Below are positions 29,003-37,874 of a stretch of DNA of 64,000 nucleotides, one piece after another. The stretch spans positions 558,001 through 622,000 of the forward strand of contig NZ_WBIS01000001.1 of assembly GCF_009749465.1 (NCBI RefSeq), written 5' to 3'. How positions within the stretch are numbered: position 1 is the stretch's first letter; every line of letters begins with the position of its first letter. Below the pieces are notes generated by a model. The model ran no database searches, was not told where the DNA came from, and worked only from the letters and a program-made list of their open reading frames with translations. Position numbers and translations under genes: made by a program. This DNA is from Agromyces terreus (lineage in GTDB: Bacteria > Actinomycetota > Actinomycetes > Actinomycetales > Microbacteriaceae).

Positions 29003-29710
29003 GTGCGCATCGACATCGTCACGATCTTCCCCGAGTTCTTCTCGGTGCTCGACATCTCGCTCCTCGGCAAGGCCAGGCAGGCGGGCATCATCGAGGTCGC
29101 GACGCACGACCTGCGCACCCACACCCACGACCGTCATCGAACGGTCGACGACACCCCGTACGGCGGGGGCGCCGGCATGGTCATGAAGCCCGAGCCGTGG
29201 GGCGAGGCGATCGACTCGATCGTCGGGCCCGCGGCATCCGGAGCACTGCTCGTGGTGCCCTCGCCCGCCGGAGAGCCGTTCACGCAGGCCGTGGCTCGCG
29301 AACTCGCCGCCGAGGAGCACCTCGTCTTCGCTTGCGGACGATACGAGGGCATCGACCAACGTGTCGCCGACCACTATGCGACGCGCATGCGCGTGCGGCT
29401 CATCAGCCTCGGCGACTACGTGCTGAACGGCGGCGAGGTCGCCGTCATGGCCATGATCGAGGCCGCCGGGCGCCTCGTTCCCGGCGTCGTCGGCAACCCC
29501 GAGAGCCTCGTCGAGGAGTCCCACGAAGACGGCCTGCTCGAGTACCCGAGCTACACCAAGCCCGCGGTGTGGCGCGACCTCGAGGTGCCGCCAGTGCTCC
29601 TCTCCGGCAACCACGGCGCGGTCGCCGCGTGGCGGCGCGATCAGCAGATCGAACGCACGCGACGCGTTCGCCCCGAGCTCCTCGACGACGCGACGCTCCT
29701 CGACGACTGA
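29003..29710 (+). CDS. trmD: tRNA (guanine-N1)-methyltransferase TrmD
   Basis: TrmD methylates G37 of tRNAs and prevents frameshifting. The 235-residue protein starts [13 protein letters not shown], contains the trefoil-knot SAM-binding segments [14 protein letters not shown] and [11 protein letters not shown], and ends with the helical tRNA-binding domain. GTG 29003 is the conserved start, although the frame is open further upstream inside rimM. In relatives trmD is normally followed by map/rplS; here the nitrate island intervenes. Confidence 0.96.
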   Translation: MRIDIVTIFPEFFSVLDISLLGKARQAGIIEVATHDLRTHTHDRHRTVDDTPYGGGAGMVMKPEPWGEAIDSIVGPAASGALLVVPSPAGEPFTQAVARELAAEEHLVFACGRYEGIDQRVADHYATRMRVRLISLGDYVLNGGEVAVMAMIEAAGRLVPGVVGNPESLVEESHEDGLLEYPSYTKPAVWRDLEVPPVLLSGNHGAVAAWRRDQQIERTRRVRPELLDDATLLDD

Positions 29711-29771
29711 GCCGCGCGGCCGCACGACGGCACGGCGCATCCCGGATTCGGGCGTCGCCCGTGAGGTCTTC

Positions 29772-29809
29772 TTCACCTTCCGGAAACAGGCGGGTGCCGA
29801 CCCCGAAAC
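29772..29809 (+). promoter_or_regulatory. GlnR-like box upstream of cbiX
   Basis: Four 5-mers at 11-base period: TTCAC (29772), GAAAC (29783), GTGCC (29794) and GAAAC (29805), each separated by exactly 6 bases. This matches the actinobacterial GlnR pattern of GTnAC-N6-GAAAC repeats. The last GAAAC ends 10 bases before a TACCCT -10 candidate (29820-29825), the same geometry as at nirB, nirD and narK. Confidence 0.75.
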
Positions 29810-29868
29810 ACGCCGTGCATACCCTCGAAATCGGCGGCACAGGCCCGCCGGGAAGCGCGGGTTGCAGC

Positions 29869-30633
29869 ATGGCCGGGTCGAACGGCATTGACCTTCCGAC
29901 CGAGTTCGTCGCCGACGGCCCCGCCGTACGGCTCGTCGCGGTCACGCACGGCGAGCCCTCCGCGGCCAACCGGGCGGCTGTGGCACGCCTCGTGGAGCAG
30001 GTCGCGGAGGCCTCCGACGGACGCGAGGTCACGATCAGCTTCGTCGACGCGAGCACCGCGGATGTCGCATCCGCCGTCGCCGACGCGGCCGACGCCGAGA
30101 GCGTGATCGTGCCGCTCACACTGTCCGCCGGCTACCACGTGCGCACGGGGCTCTCGTTCGGGCTCGAGCGCATCGGCGCCGCGGCGCGGCTCGCCGGCGA
30201 GCTCGGTCCCGACGACCGCCTCGTCGGCATCCTCGCCGAGCGGCTCGCCGAGGCGGGCCTCGATCCTCGCGACCAGGTGCTGCTCGCGGCCGCGGGATCG
30301 AACGACCCGCGTGCCGTGCGAGAGTGCTTCGAGACCGCCCGGCGGCTGGGCCACCGTCTCGGCCGCGCCGTGACCGTCGGGTTCATCGCCGCCGCGATCC
30401 CGCGTCTGCCCGACGCCATCGAGATGATCCGCGAGGTGCATCCCGGCACGCGGATCGTGGTCGCGCCCTACCTGCTCGCCCCCGGGGCGTTCTACGACTC
30501 GGTGCTGGCGGCGGGTGCGGACGTCGTCGCGAGCCCGCTGATCGCCCACGGCGGATCCGCGCCGCGGGGGCTCGTCGACGTCGTGCTCGATCGGTACGAG
30601 GGCGTCGCCTCCGACCGGCTCCGCTTCGCCTGA
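29869..30633 (+). CDS. Sirohydrochlorin chelatase, CbiX family
   Basis: A 254-residue CbiX/SirB-type chelatase. RLVAVTHGEPSAANRAAV at residues ~21-38 and the second half VGFIAAAIPRLPDAIEMIRE...PYLLAPGAFYDSV show the two-domain fold; metal-ligand histidines are in VTHGEP and AGYHVRTG. It is expected to insert iron into sirohydrochlorin to make siroheme, the cofactor of NirB. The ATG at 29869 is about 44 bases downstream of a -10 element that follows a GlnR-like box. Convergent with the nitrate reductase flavoprotein gene. Confidence 0.85.
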   Translation: MAGSNGIDLPTEFVADGPAVRLVAVTHGEPSAANRAAVARLVEQVAEASDGREVTISFVDASTADVASAVADAADAESVIVPLTLSAGYHVRTGLSFGLERIGAAARLAGELGPDDRLVGILAERLAEAGLDPRDQVLLAAAGSNDPRAVRECFETARRLGHRLGRAVTVGFIAAAIPRLPDAIEMIREVHPGTRIVVAPYLLAPGAFYDSVLAAGADVVASPLIAHGGSAPRGLVDVVLDRYEGVASDRLRFA

Positions 30634-30666
30634 GCCCGGACGGCACGCCTCGGGGCGCCCGTCGCC

Positions 30667-32274
30667 TCAGACCGTGAGCGTCGGCTCCCCGTCGGGGTCG
30701 CCGACGCGCGCGAGCACCTCGGCGATGCGTCCGCGGCATCCGCCGCACCCGGTGCCGGCGCGGGTGTCGCGACCCACGCACTCGACGGTCGTGTTGCCGC
30801 ACGCCGCCGACTCCTCGATGCGCCCGACCGTGACGGCGTTGCACCAGCACACGGTCGTGGCCGGTGCGAACGCGTCAGCGTCGGCCGCGGGGTCGTAGTC
30901 GGGGCCGTCGAAGCGGAGCAGGATCGACCGGTCGGCGGGCAGTTCGCCGCCCCGTTCGAACAGCAGCGTGAGCTCGGCGGCGGTCCGCGGCATCCCGACG
31001 CTCGCGAAGCCCGTGAGCACGCCGTCCTCGGTGACCATCTTGACGTAGCGCAGATGCTCGGGGTCCGCCCACTGCGAGACGCGCCGCCTCGGGTGCAGTG
31101 CGTCGTCGTCGAACGGGTCTCCGCCGAGGTCGCCGACGGCGACGACGTCGATGTGCTCGGCCTTCAGCATGACGAGCGGCTCGCGTTCGACGGGCGGCGT
31201 CGCCGAGGTGGGTCGCTCGACGGCCTCGTCGAGGAAGGAACCGGCCAGCCACGCGGCCTGACGCCAACCGGGTGCGATGAGCCCGGAGGGCGCTCCGGGC
31301 AGGGTGCGTTGGCGCGCCAGTTCCTCGGTGCGCTCGACGACCTGCGCGCAGTCGCCGATCGCGAAGATCGCGGGGTCGGTCCACGAGGCCAAGCTCGGAT
31401 GCACGACGACGCCAGACGCCGTGCGCAGGCCCGCGAGCACCGCGAGCTCGGTGCGCGGGCTGACGCCGCAGGAGAGCACGAGCAGGTCGCCCCGGATCTG
31501 CTTGCCGTCGGCGGTGACGAGCATGTCGAACCGGCGTTCGCCGTCCTCGCCCGTGCGGAAGGCGACCGCCTCGGCACGGCTGTGGGCGATGACCTGGATT
31601 CCCGTGCGGCGAAGCGCCGAACGGAGCACGTGCCCGCCGCCCCGGTCGAGGTTGCGGGGCATCGGGTGCGGCCCGTGGTGCACCACGCAGACCTGGGCGC
31701 CCGCGTGGGCGGCCGCGAGGGCGAGTTCGAGGCCGAGCACGCCGGCGCCGAGCACGATGATGCGCCTGCGCGCCCGAACCGCCTCGAGCACGCGCTCGGC
31801 GTCGGCGAGGTCGCGGAGCGCGGTGATGCCGGCGGGGAGGTCGTCGTCGCGGGCGACGAGCTGCGCACCGTACTTCTCGAGCGATGCGAGATCGCGGCGG
31901 TGGCGCTCGATGCCGTCGAGGGTGGGCACGTTCGCCCGTGCCCCGGTGGCGAGCACGAGACGGTCGTACGCCAGGGTCTCGCCCGTGCTGAGCGCGACCG
32001 TGCGCGCGGCGCGGTCGACGGCGGTCACGTCGACGCCGAGGAGCACCCGGGCGCCGGCCTCCTCCGCGGTCTCGCGGTCGCCGACGAACATGGCGTCGAG
32101 CTCGGTGTTGCCGACCGCGTACTCGGCCACGAGCACGCGGTTGTAGGCCTCGACGTCCTCTCCGGCGAGCACGGTCAGCGCGACGGCTCCGGTTCGCACG
32201 CCGGGGAGGATCTCCTCCACGAAGCGTGCTCCGACCGGTCCGTATCCGACGAGGACGACGTGCAACGGGCTCAT
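30667..32274 (-). CDS. Assimilatory nitrate reductase electron-transfer flavoprotein
   Basis: A 535-residue FAD/NAD(P)H oxidoreductase resembling the N-terminal part of NirB. FAD-binding VVLVGYGPVGARFVEE at the start, NAD-binding IIVLGAGVLGLELALAAA near residue 168, and FAIGDCAQ near 310 for FAD. The C-terminus is a BFD-like [2Fe-2S] domain with cysteines in TVCWCNAV and GTGCGGCRGR. It should pass electrons from NAD(P)H to the catalytic subunit, whose stop overlaps its start codon (ATGA). Third gene of narK-nasA-flavoprotein. Confidence 0.88.
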   Translation of the reverse strand: MSPLHVVLVGYGPVGARFVEEILPGVRTGAVALTVLAGEDVEAYNRVLVAEYAVGNTELDAMFVGDRETAEEAGARVLLGVDVTAVDRAARTVALSTGETLAYDRLVLATGARANVPTLDGIERHRRDLASLEKYGAQLVARDDDLPAGITALRDLADAERVLEAVRARRRIIVLGAGVLGLELALAAAHAGAQVCVVHHGPHPMPRNLDRGGGHVLRSALRRTGIQVIAHSRAEAVAFRTGEDGERRFDMLVTADGKQIRGDLLVLSCGVSPRTELAVLAGLRTASGVVVHPSLASWTDPAIFAIGDCAQVVERTEELARQRTLPGAPSGLIAPGWRQAAWLAGSFLDEAVERPTSATPPVEREPLVMLKAEHIDVVAVGDLGGDPFDDDALHPRRRVSQWADPEHLRYVKMVTEDGVLTGFASVGMPRTAAELTLLFERGGELPADRSILLRFDGPDYDPAADADAFAPATTVCWCNAVTVGRIEESAACGNTTVECVGRDTRAGTGCGGCRGRIAEVLARVGDPDGEPTLTV

Positions 32275-34430
32275 GCGGGGACTCCGCTCTCTGCGACGGG
32301 CATGGCTGGGACGGATGCGAGCCGACGGATGCCGACCACGTTGGTCTTGAACTCCGGCATGGCCGAGATCGGGTCGACCTCATCGGAGGTGAGCAGGTTC
32401 GCGGTCTGCTCGTCGCCGTAGTGGAACGGCAGGAACACGGCATCGGGGCGGATGTCGGGGGTGAGCCGTGCTCGGCAGTGCACGATGCCCCGCACGTTCG
32501 AGACCTCGACCCGGTCGTCGTCCTCGATGCCGAGGCGGAGCCCGGTCGCCGGATGCAGCGAGGCGATCAGCTCGGGACGCGCGGCGAGCAGTTCGGGCAC
32601 GCGACGGGTCTGCGCGCCGCTCTGGTAGTGCTCGAGGAGTCGGCCGGTGATGAGCGTGATCTCGTCGCCCGTCGCAACCGGGCGCGCCGATTCGCGCACC
32701 GCGACCGGGACGAGCCGGGCGAGCCCGTCAGCGTGTGCGAACCGGTCGACGAACAGGCGCGGCGTGCTCTCGCCGCCGCGCGGGAACGGCCAGTACGCGG
32801 CATCCCCCCGATCGAGCATCGCGTAGTCGATGCCGGAGTAGTCGGCGATGCCGCCCTCGGAGGCGAGACGCAACTCCTCGAACACGGCCTCGGGATCGGT
32901 GTCGAACGCGGCGGTGCTGCCGAGGCGTTCGGCGAGCTCGTGCAGGATCCAGAGTTCGTCGCGGACGCCGTCGGGCGGGGTCAGGGCTCGACGGCGACGG
33001 ATGACGCGGCCCTCGAGCGAGGTCATCGTGCCCTCCTCCTCGGCCCACTGCGTGATCGGCAGGACGACGTCGGCGAGTGCGGCGGTCTCGGAGAGGAAGA
33101 AGTCGCACACCACGAGCAGGTCGAGCCGTTCGAGCCCGGCTCGCACGTCGAGCACGTTGGGGGAGCTGACGACGAGGTTCGACCCGTGCACCATGAGGGC
33201 GCGCACGCCGCCGGGGGCGCCGAGCAGCTTGAGCAGTTCGACGGCGGGCACGCCCGGGCCCGGGATGACGTCGGGAGACACGCCCCAGACGCGCGCGACA
33301 TGCGCGCGGGCCTCTGGGTCGACGATCTTGCGGTAGCCGGGCAGCTGATCGCACTTCTGGCCGTGCTCGCGGCCGCCCTGCCCGTTGCCCTGCCCGGTGA
33401 GGGTGCCGTAGCCGCTGCCCGCGCGGCCGGGGAGCCCGAGCAGGAGCGCGAGGTTGATCGCCGCCGTCGCGGTGTCGGTTCCGTCGACGTGCTGCTCGAC
33501 GCCGCGCCCGGTGAGGATGTACGTGTTCGCCCCCGACGCGAGTCGGCGTGCGAGCCGCTTCAGCGTCAGTGCGGCCACGCCGGTCACGGACTGCACGCGC
33601 TCGGGCCACCACGCCGCGACGCTGCGGCGAACGCGGTCGAAGCCGACCGTGCGGCTGCCGATGTAGTCGAGGTCGACGAGCCGCTCCGCGATGACGATGT
33701 GGATCAGGCCGAGCAGCAGCGGCAGGTCGGTGCCCGGCACGGGCTGCACGTGCAGGCCCCGGCCGTCGTCGGTGAGCCGCGCGGTCGCGGTGCGTCGAGG
33801 GTCGACCACGACGAGCCCGCCCGCGGCCTGGGCGCCCGCGAGATGCCCGATGAACGGCGGCATGGTCTCGGCGACGTTCGTGCCGAGCAGCAGCACGGTC
33901 TCGGCACCGTCGAGGTCTTCGAGCGGGAACGGCAGGCCCCGGTCGACGCCGAACGCGCGGTTGCCGGCTGCGGCCGCCGACGACATGCAGTACCGCCCGT
34001 TGTAGTCGATGCGGCTCGTGCCGAGCGCGAGGCGGGCGAACTTGCCGAGGAGGTAGGCCTTCTCGTTCGTGAGCCCGCCGCCGCCGAAGACGCCGACCGC
34101 GTCGGCCCCGTGCGCCGATCGGATGCCGCGCAGCGACGTCGCGACGAGGTCGAGGGCCTCGTCCCACGACGTCTCGTGCAGCGCGCCGTCGGCGCCCCGC
34201 ACGAGCGGGGCGCCGAGGCGCGACGGGGCCGTGAGCAGTTCCGCCGACGTCCAGCCCTTCTTGCAGAGACCGCCCCGGTTCGTCGGGAAGTCGCGGCCGG
34301 CGACGGTCACCGGCGCGGCCGCGGCATCCGTCGTCGCGTCGGGACGACCGGCCGGCGCGCCCGTCGGCGTGAGGGTCATCGCGCACTGCAGCGCGCAGTA
34401 CGGGCAGTGGGTGTCGGCGGATCGGGTCAA
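32271..34430 (-). CDS. nasA: Assimilatory nitrate reductase, molybdopterin catalytic subunit
   Basis: A 719-residue molybdopterin oxidoreductase expected to reduce nitrate to nitrite in the cytoplasm. The N-terminal [4Fe-4S] cysteines are Cys9, Cys12, Cys16 and Cys56 (HCPYCALQC and GGLCKKGW). Cofactor segments such as CMSSAAAAGNRAFG and TGRGVEQHVDGTDT follow, and ALMVHGSNLVVSSPN is typical. No twin-arginine signal and no C-terminal [2Fe-2S] domain, which is instead on the partner flavoprotein. The start is TTG 34430: any later start would delete the cluster cysteines. narK ends 12 bases upstream. Confidence 0.9.
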   Translation of the reverse strand: MTRSADTHCPYCALQCAMTLTPTGAPAGRPDATTDAAAAPVTVAGRDFPTNRGGLCKKGWTSAELLTAPSRLGAPLVRGADGALHETSWDEALDLVATSLRGIRSAHGADAVGVFGGGGLTNEKAYLLGKFARLALGTSRIDYNGRYCMSSAAAAGNRAFGVDRGLPFPLEDLDGAETVLLLGTNVAETMPPFIGHLAGAQAAGGLVVVDPRRTATARLTDDGRGLHVQPVPGTDLPLLLGLIHIVIAERLVDLDYIGSRTVGFDRVRRSVAAWWPERVQSVTGVAALTLKRLARRLASGANTYILTGRGVEQHVDGTDTATAAINLALLLGLPGRAGSGYGTLTGQGNGQGGREHGQKCDQLPGYRKIVDPEARAHVARVWGVSPDVIPGPGVPAVELLKLLGAPGGVRALMVHGSNLVVSSPNVLDVRAGLERLDLLVVCDFFLSETAALADVVLPITQWAEEEGTMTSLEGRVIRRRRALTPPDGVRDELWILHELAERLGSTAAFDTDPEAVFEELRLASEGGIADYSGIDYAMLDRGDAAYWPFPRGGESTPRLFVDRFAHADGLARLVPVAVRESARPVATGDEITLITGRLLEHYQSGAQTRRVPELLAARPELIASLHPATGLRLGIEDDDRVEVSNVRGIVHCRARLTPDIRPDAVFLPFHYGDEQTANLLTSDEVDPISAMPEFKTNVVGIRRLASVPAMPVAESGVPA

Positions 34431-34442
34431 GCTGGTCTCGTT

Positions 34443-35834
34443 TCAGATCAGGTGGGCGCCGAGCTTGCCCGAGCGCACGTACACGGCCCAGGTGAGCACG
34501 AGCAGGAGCACGTAGGCGGCGATGAACCCGACGAACGCGGCGCCGTAGGTGCCGGTCGACTGGAAGGAGAGGTTGAGCGCCTGCGGGATCAGGAATCCGC
34601 CGTAGGCGCCGATGGCCGAGATGAGTCCGAGGGCGGCCGCGGACTTGCGCTGCGTCGACACGTCCCCGGTGCCGCCGCCGCGGAGGGCGAAGACGATCGG
34701 CACCATGCGGTAGGTCGACCCGTTGCCGATGCCGGCCGAGGCGAACAGCACGAGGAAGAGGCCGAGGAAGAGCCAGAAGTTGCCGAGCGGGAGGGTGAGG
34801 AGGACCGCGACCGTGACGACGGCCATCGACGCGAACGCGAGCATCGTGATGCGGGCGCCGCCGAACCGGTCCGAGAGCCGGCCGCCGTACGGTCGGGCGA
34901 GCGAGCCGACGAGCGCGCCCAGGAACGCGAGCGAGACCGAGGCGCCGCCGACGGCGATGCCCGAGAACTCCGGGAACTGGTCGGCGATGAGCTTCGGGAA
35001 GACGCTCGCGAACCCGATGAACGACCCGAACGTGCCGATGTAGAGCAACGAGAGCAGCCAGAGGTGGGGTTCTTTGAGCGCCGCCGCCGAACCCGAGAAG
35101 TCCGCCTTCGCGTTGGAGAGGTTGTTCATGTAGCGAGCCGCGCCGAGCATCGCCACGAGGATGAAGGGGATCCAGATCCAGCCCGCGACCGGCAGGTTCA
35201 GGGTGGCGCCCGCGCCGATGGTGATGACGATCGGGACGACGAACTGGGCCACGGATGCCCCGAGGTTGCCGCCTGCGGCGTTCAGGCCGAGCGCCCAGCC
35301 CTTCTCGCGCTGCGGGTAGAAGAACGTGATGTTCGACATCGAGCTGGCGAAGTTGCCGCCGCCGAAGCCGGCGAGGGCCGCGGCGCCGAGCAGCACGGGG
35401 AACGGGGTCTCGGGATTGCCGACGCAGAGCACCATGGCGATGGTCGGCGCGAGCAGCAGGCCCGCGGAGATGATCGTCCAGTTGCGGCCGCCGAACTTCG
35501 GCACGAGGAACGAGTACGGGATCCGCAGGGTCGCGCCGACGAGGCTCGGGATCGAGATCAGCCAGAAGATCTCGCCCGTGGTCAGGTCGAAGCCGGCCGC
35601 GGGCAGCGAGACGGCGACGATGCTCCAGAGCTGCCAGACGACGAACCCGAGGAACTCGGCGAAGATCGACCAGTTCAGGTTGCGGCGGGCGATCGCTCGC
35701 CCCTCGGACCGCCACTGCTCGTCGTTCTCGGCATCCCAGCCGTCGATCCAGCGCCCGGGGCGCATGGTGAGCGCGCTTGCGGTCGTCGGTGCTGCGGATG
35801 TCGCCGGGGGAGTGGTGCTCGCGGTCTGGGTCAT
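34443..35834 (-). CDS. narK: Nitrate/nitrite transporter NarK (MFS)
   Basis: A 463-residue major facilitator with about 12 membrane helices. Nitrate-signature glycine-rich segments are visible: GFGGGNFASSMSNITFFYP (about residues 150-168) and the second-half AGIGNGSTYRMVP (about 365-377). A charged N-terminal cytoplasmic segment with WIDGWDAENDEQW precedes helix 1. It imports nitrate for NasA. GGAGG lies 9 bases before the ATG. The promoter shows GAAAC-N10-TAGCTT, pointing to GlnR control. Confidence 0.93.
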   Translation of the reverse strand: MTQTASTTPPATSAAPTTASALTMRPGRWIDGWDAENDEQWRSEGRAIARRNLNWSIFAEFLGFVVWQLWSIVAVSLPAAGFDLTTGEIFWLISIPSLVGATLRIPYSFLVPKFGGRNWTIISAGLLLAPTIAMVLCVGNPETPFPVLLGAAALAGFGGGNFASSMSNITFFYPQREKGWALGLNAAGGNLGASVAQFVVPIVITIGAGATLNLPVAGWIWIPFILVAMLGAARYMNNLSNAKADFSGSAAALKEPHLWLLSLLYIGTFGSFIGFASVFPKLIADQFPEFSGIAVGGASVSLAFLGALVGSLARPYGGRLSDRFGGARITMLAFASMAVVTVAVLLTLPLGNFWLFLGLFLVLFASAGIGNGSTYRMVPIVFALRGGGTGDVSTQRKSAAALGLISAIGAYGGFLIPQALNLSFQSTGTYGAAFVGFIAAYVLLLVLTWAVYVRSGKLGAHLI

Positions 35835-35876
35835 CGGTGCCTCCGGGGTTCGATCACGGGTGGAGCCTTCGAGTCG

Positions 35877-35919
35877 AAGCTATTGAGGTCGTGTTTCTGC
35901 GGATCGGTCGAGTCGTAAA
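35877..35919 (-). promoter_or_regulatory. narK promoter with partial GlnR-like box
   Basis: On the minus strand TTTAC (35919-35915), ACCGA (35908-35904) and GAAAC (35897-35893) repeat at 11-base period, and GAAAC is followed by 10 bases and then TAGCTT (35882-35877) as -10. The middle unit is degenerate, so this is the weakest of the four boxes, but its spacing to the -10 is identical. Confidence 0.6.
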
Positions 35920-35970
35920 CCCTGGGTCTCCACCTGCTCACCCGGCTCGCCGGCCGGTGTGAGGCGGTGG

Positions 35971-37101
35971 TCACACGTCGATGCGGTACCCCCGCTTGAC
36001 GACGGTGGCGATGAGCCCGGGCACGGCGAGGGTCTGGCGGAGCCGGCTGAGGGCGACCTCGAGCGCGTGCTCGTCGCTCGTTCCCGGCAGGCCGGCCGCG
36101 AGCCGATCCCGGGCGACCACCGAACCGCGCGCCAGCACGAGCGCGCGCAGGATCATCAGCGCGACCGGGGCGAGCGAGACGCGGCGGTCCGCGACGTCGA
36201 CGATCGATCCGCGCAGCGCGAGCGGGCCGTGCCTGGTCTCGAGCCGCACGACGCGGTGCGTCTCGAGGTGCTCGCACACGAGCCGGATGAGCGCGCCCAT
36301 GCGGTACCGCTCGGGTTGGAGCGGCTCGATGCCGGCCTCGATGAGCGGCAGCGCCGTCACCGGGCCGACGGCCGCGGCGACGACGGGGCCGCACATCGCG
36401 TCGACCAGGTCGTCGTAGCGCCCCATCGACTCGGCGGCCCCGAAGAGCGCGTGCACGGCGGGGGCGCTCGTGAAGGTGATCGCGTCGAGGCCGCCGGTGC
36501 ACGCCGACTCGATGAGGCGCTCGACCCGGTCGTCGGACTCGTCGACCTCGATCCAGCGGTACGGGGCGACGGTCAGCACCCGGTCGTGGGCCTCGCTCAG
36601 CCGTTCGAGCTGCGAGGGCTCGAGGAACCCGTGCAACTGCACGGCGATCGTGAGCCCCGCCGGGTAGTTCGCGAGCACCTCGTCGATGAGCGACTCGGTG
36701 GTCTCCTGCGCGCTCATGCCGGCGTCGTTGAGGCCCGCAGCCCGGATGCCGCCGCGTGCCTTCGGCCCGCGCACGAGGATCGCCGTGTCGGCGAGCGCGT
36801 CGACGAGGTCCTCGCCGAGCCCCGAGGCATCCGCGACCTCGAACCAGCGCCGGATGCCGTAGGCCGTCGTCGCGAGCAGCACGTCGGGCCGGGCGTCGAT
36901 GATCGCGCGGGTGTCGGCGATGACGGGGTCGTCGCTGAGCGCGTTCGTCATGCGCAGCGTCGGCGCGTGGATCACGGTCGCCCCGCGACGGGCGAGGGCG
37001 TCGATGAGGTCGGCCGATCGCCGATCGCTCGTGACGCCGATGCGGAAGCCCGCGAGCTGGTCGGCCCGGAATCCGGGGGCGCATTCGAGGAGGTCCGTCA
37101 T
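35971..37101 (-). CDS. HemD-like regulator with C-terminal winged helix
   Basis: A 376-residue fusion. Residues ~15-265 resemble uroporphyrinogen-III synthase (GFRIGVTSDRRSADLIDALAR, ITFTSAPAVHALF, AAVGPVTALPLIEAG). Residues ~285-376 form an OmpR-type winged helix (VSLAPVALMILRALVLARGSVV, VALSRLRQTLAVPGLIATVVKRGYR). The same fusion lies next to narK and a siroheme chelatase in mycobacteria (the Rv0260c type). It may sense a tetrapyrrole intermediate and regulate nitrite or siroheme genes; whether the HemD half is active is unknown. Last gene of the nirB-cobA-regulator unit, coupled by ATGA. Confidence 0.85.
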   Translation of the reverse strand: MTDLLECAPGFRADQLAGFRIGVTSDRRSADLIDALARRGATVIHAPTLRMTNALSDDPVIADTRAIIDARPDVLLATTAYGIRRWFEVADASGLGEDLVDALADTAILVRGPKARGGIRAAGLNDAGMSAQETTESLIDEVLANYPAGLTIAVQLHGFLEPSQLERLSEAHDRVLTVAPYRWIEVDESDDRVERLIESACTGGLDAITFTSAPAVHALFGAAESMGRYDDLVDAMCGPVVAAAVGPVTALPLIEAGIEPLQPERYRMGALIRLVCEHLETHRVVRLETRHGPLALRGSIVDVADRRVSLAPVALMILRALVLARGSVVARDRLAAGLPGTSDEHALEVALSRLRQTLAVPGLIATVVKRGYRIDV

Positions 37102-37874
37102 CCGGCCACCGCCGCGAAACCGGCCGCGCGGTCCATGAGCTCGCCGGCGCTCGCGTCGCCGTCGTGGGCGAGGCGCACGACCTCGCCGATGACGACGACG
37201 GCGGGGGAGGACACCCGGGCGCGGCCGGCCGTCGTCACGATGTCGGCGAGTTCGCCCACGGTGGTGCGCTGGCCGGCCGAGTACCCGCGTTCGATGATGG
37301 CCACCGGCATCCGTTCGGCCATGCCGGCGCGCGCGAGCCCCGCCGTGAGCGACGGGAGGGTGTTCACGCCCATGAGCACCACGATGGTGCCGCCGAGGCC
37401 GGCGAGGTGCTCGAGCTCGCTCTGGCTGAGCGGCGCGTGACCGGAGACGACCGTGAAGAGGTGGCTGATGCCGCGGTGGGTGAGGGGGATCCCGGCGGCG
37501 GCCGGCACCGAGATCGCGCTGGTCACCCCGGGCACCACCTCGACGGGCACGCCCGCCCGGTGGCAGGCCAGCACCTCCTCGCCGCCGCGGCCGAGCACGT
37601 AGGGGTCGCCGCCCTTCAGACGCACGACCCGCTCGCCGGCGAGGGCGTGCTCGACGAGCATCCGCTCGATCTCGTGCTGCGGGGTCGCGTGATGCCCGGG
37701 CGACTTGCCCACGTCGATGAGCTGCGCACCCGGCGCCAGCTCGTCGAGCCGGTCGTGCGGCGCGAGCCGGTCGTAGAGCACGACGTCGGCGTAGCGCAGC
37801 GCGCGCACCGCCGCGAGCGTCAGCAGGTCTTCACGACCCGGGCCTCCGCCGACCAGGGTCACGCTGCCGGTCAT
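37098..37874 (-). CDS. cobA: Uroporphyrinogen-III C-methyltransferase
   Basis: SUMT transfers two methyl groups from SAM to uroporphyrinogen III, giving precorrin-2 on the siroheme/cobalamin route. The 258-residue protein shows the [22 protein letters not shown] signature in pieces (residues 4-25), [18 protein letters not shown] and [22 protein letters not shown]. It is a single-domain SUMT with no fused precorrin-2 dehydrogenase/ferrochelatase. Start and stop both overlap neighbours by ATGA (nirB upstream, the HemD-like regulator downstream), so siroheme supply is tied to NirB synthesis. Confidence 0.94.
   Translation of the reverse strand: MTGSVTLVGGGPGREDLLTLAAVRALRYADVVLYDRLAPHDRLDELAPGAQLIDVGKSPGHHATPQHEIERMLVEHALAGERVVRLKGGDPYVLGRGGEEVLACHRAGVPVEVVPGVTSAISVPAAAGIPLTHRGISHLFTVVSGHAPLSQSELEHLAGLGGTIVVLMGVNTLPSLTAGLARAGMAERMPVAIIERGYSAGQRTTVGELADIVTTAGRARVSSPAVVVIGEVVRLAHDGDASAGELMDRAAGFAAVAG

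Noticed and set aside
30634-30666. Terminator between cbiX and the flavoprotein gene
   Set aside because: The 33-base gap has only a short GGGCGCCC-type palindrome; evidence too weak.
32226-35918. 1,230-residue plus-strand frame across narK, nasA and the flavoprotein
   Set aside because: Crosses three real minus-strand genes with clear motifs; no ribosome site or domain of its own.
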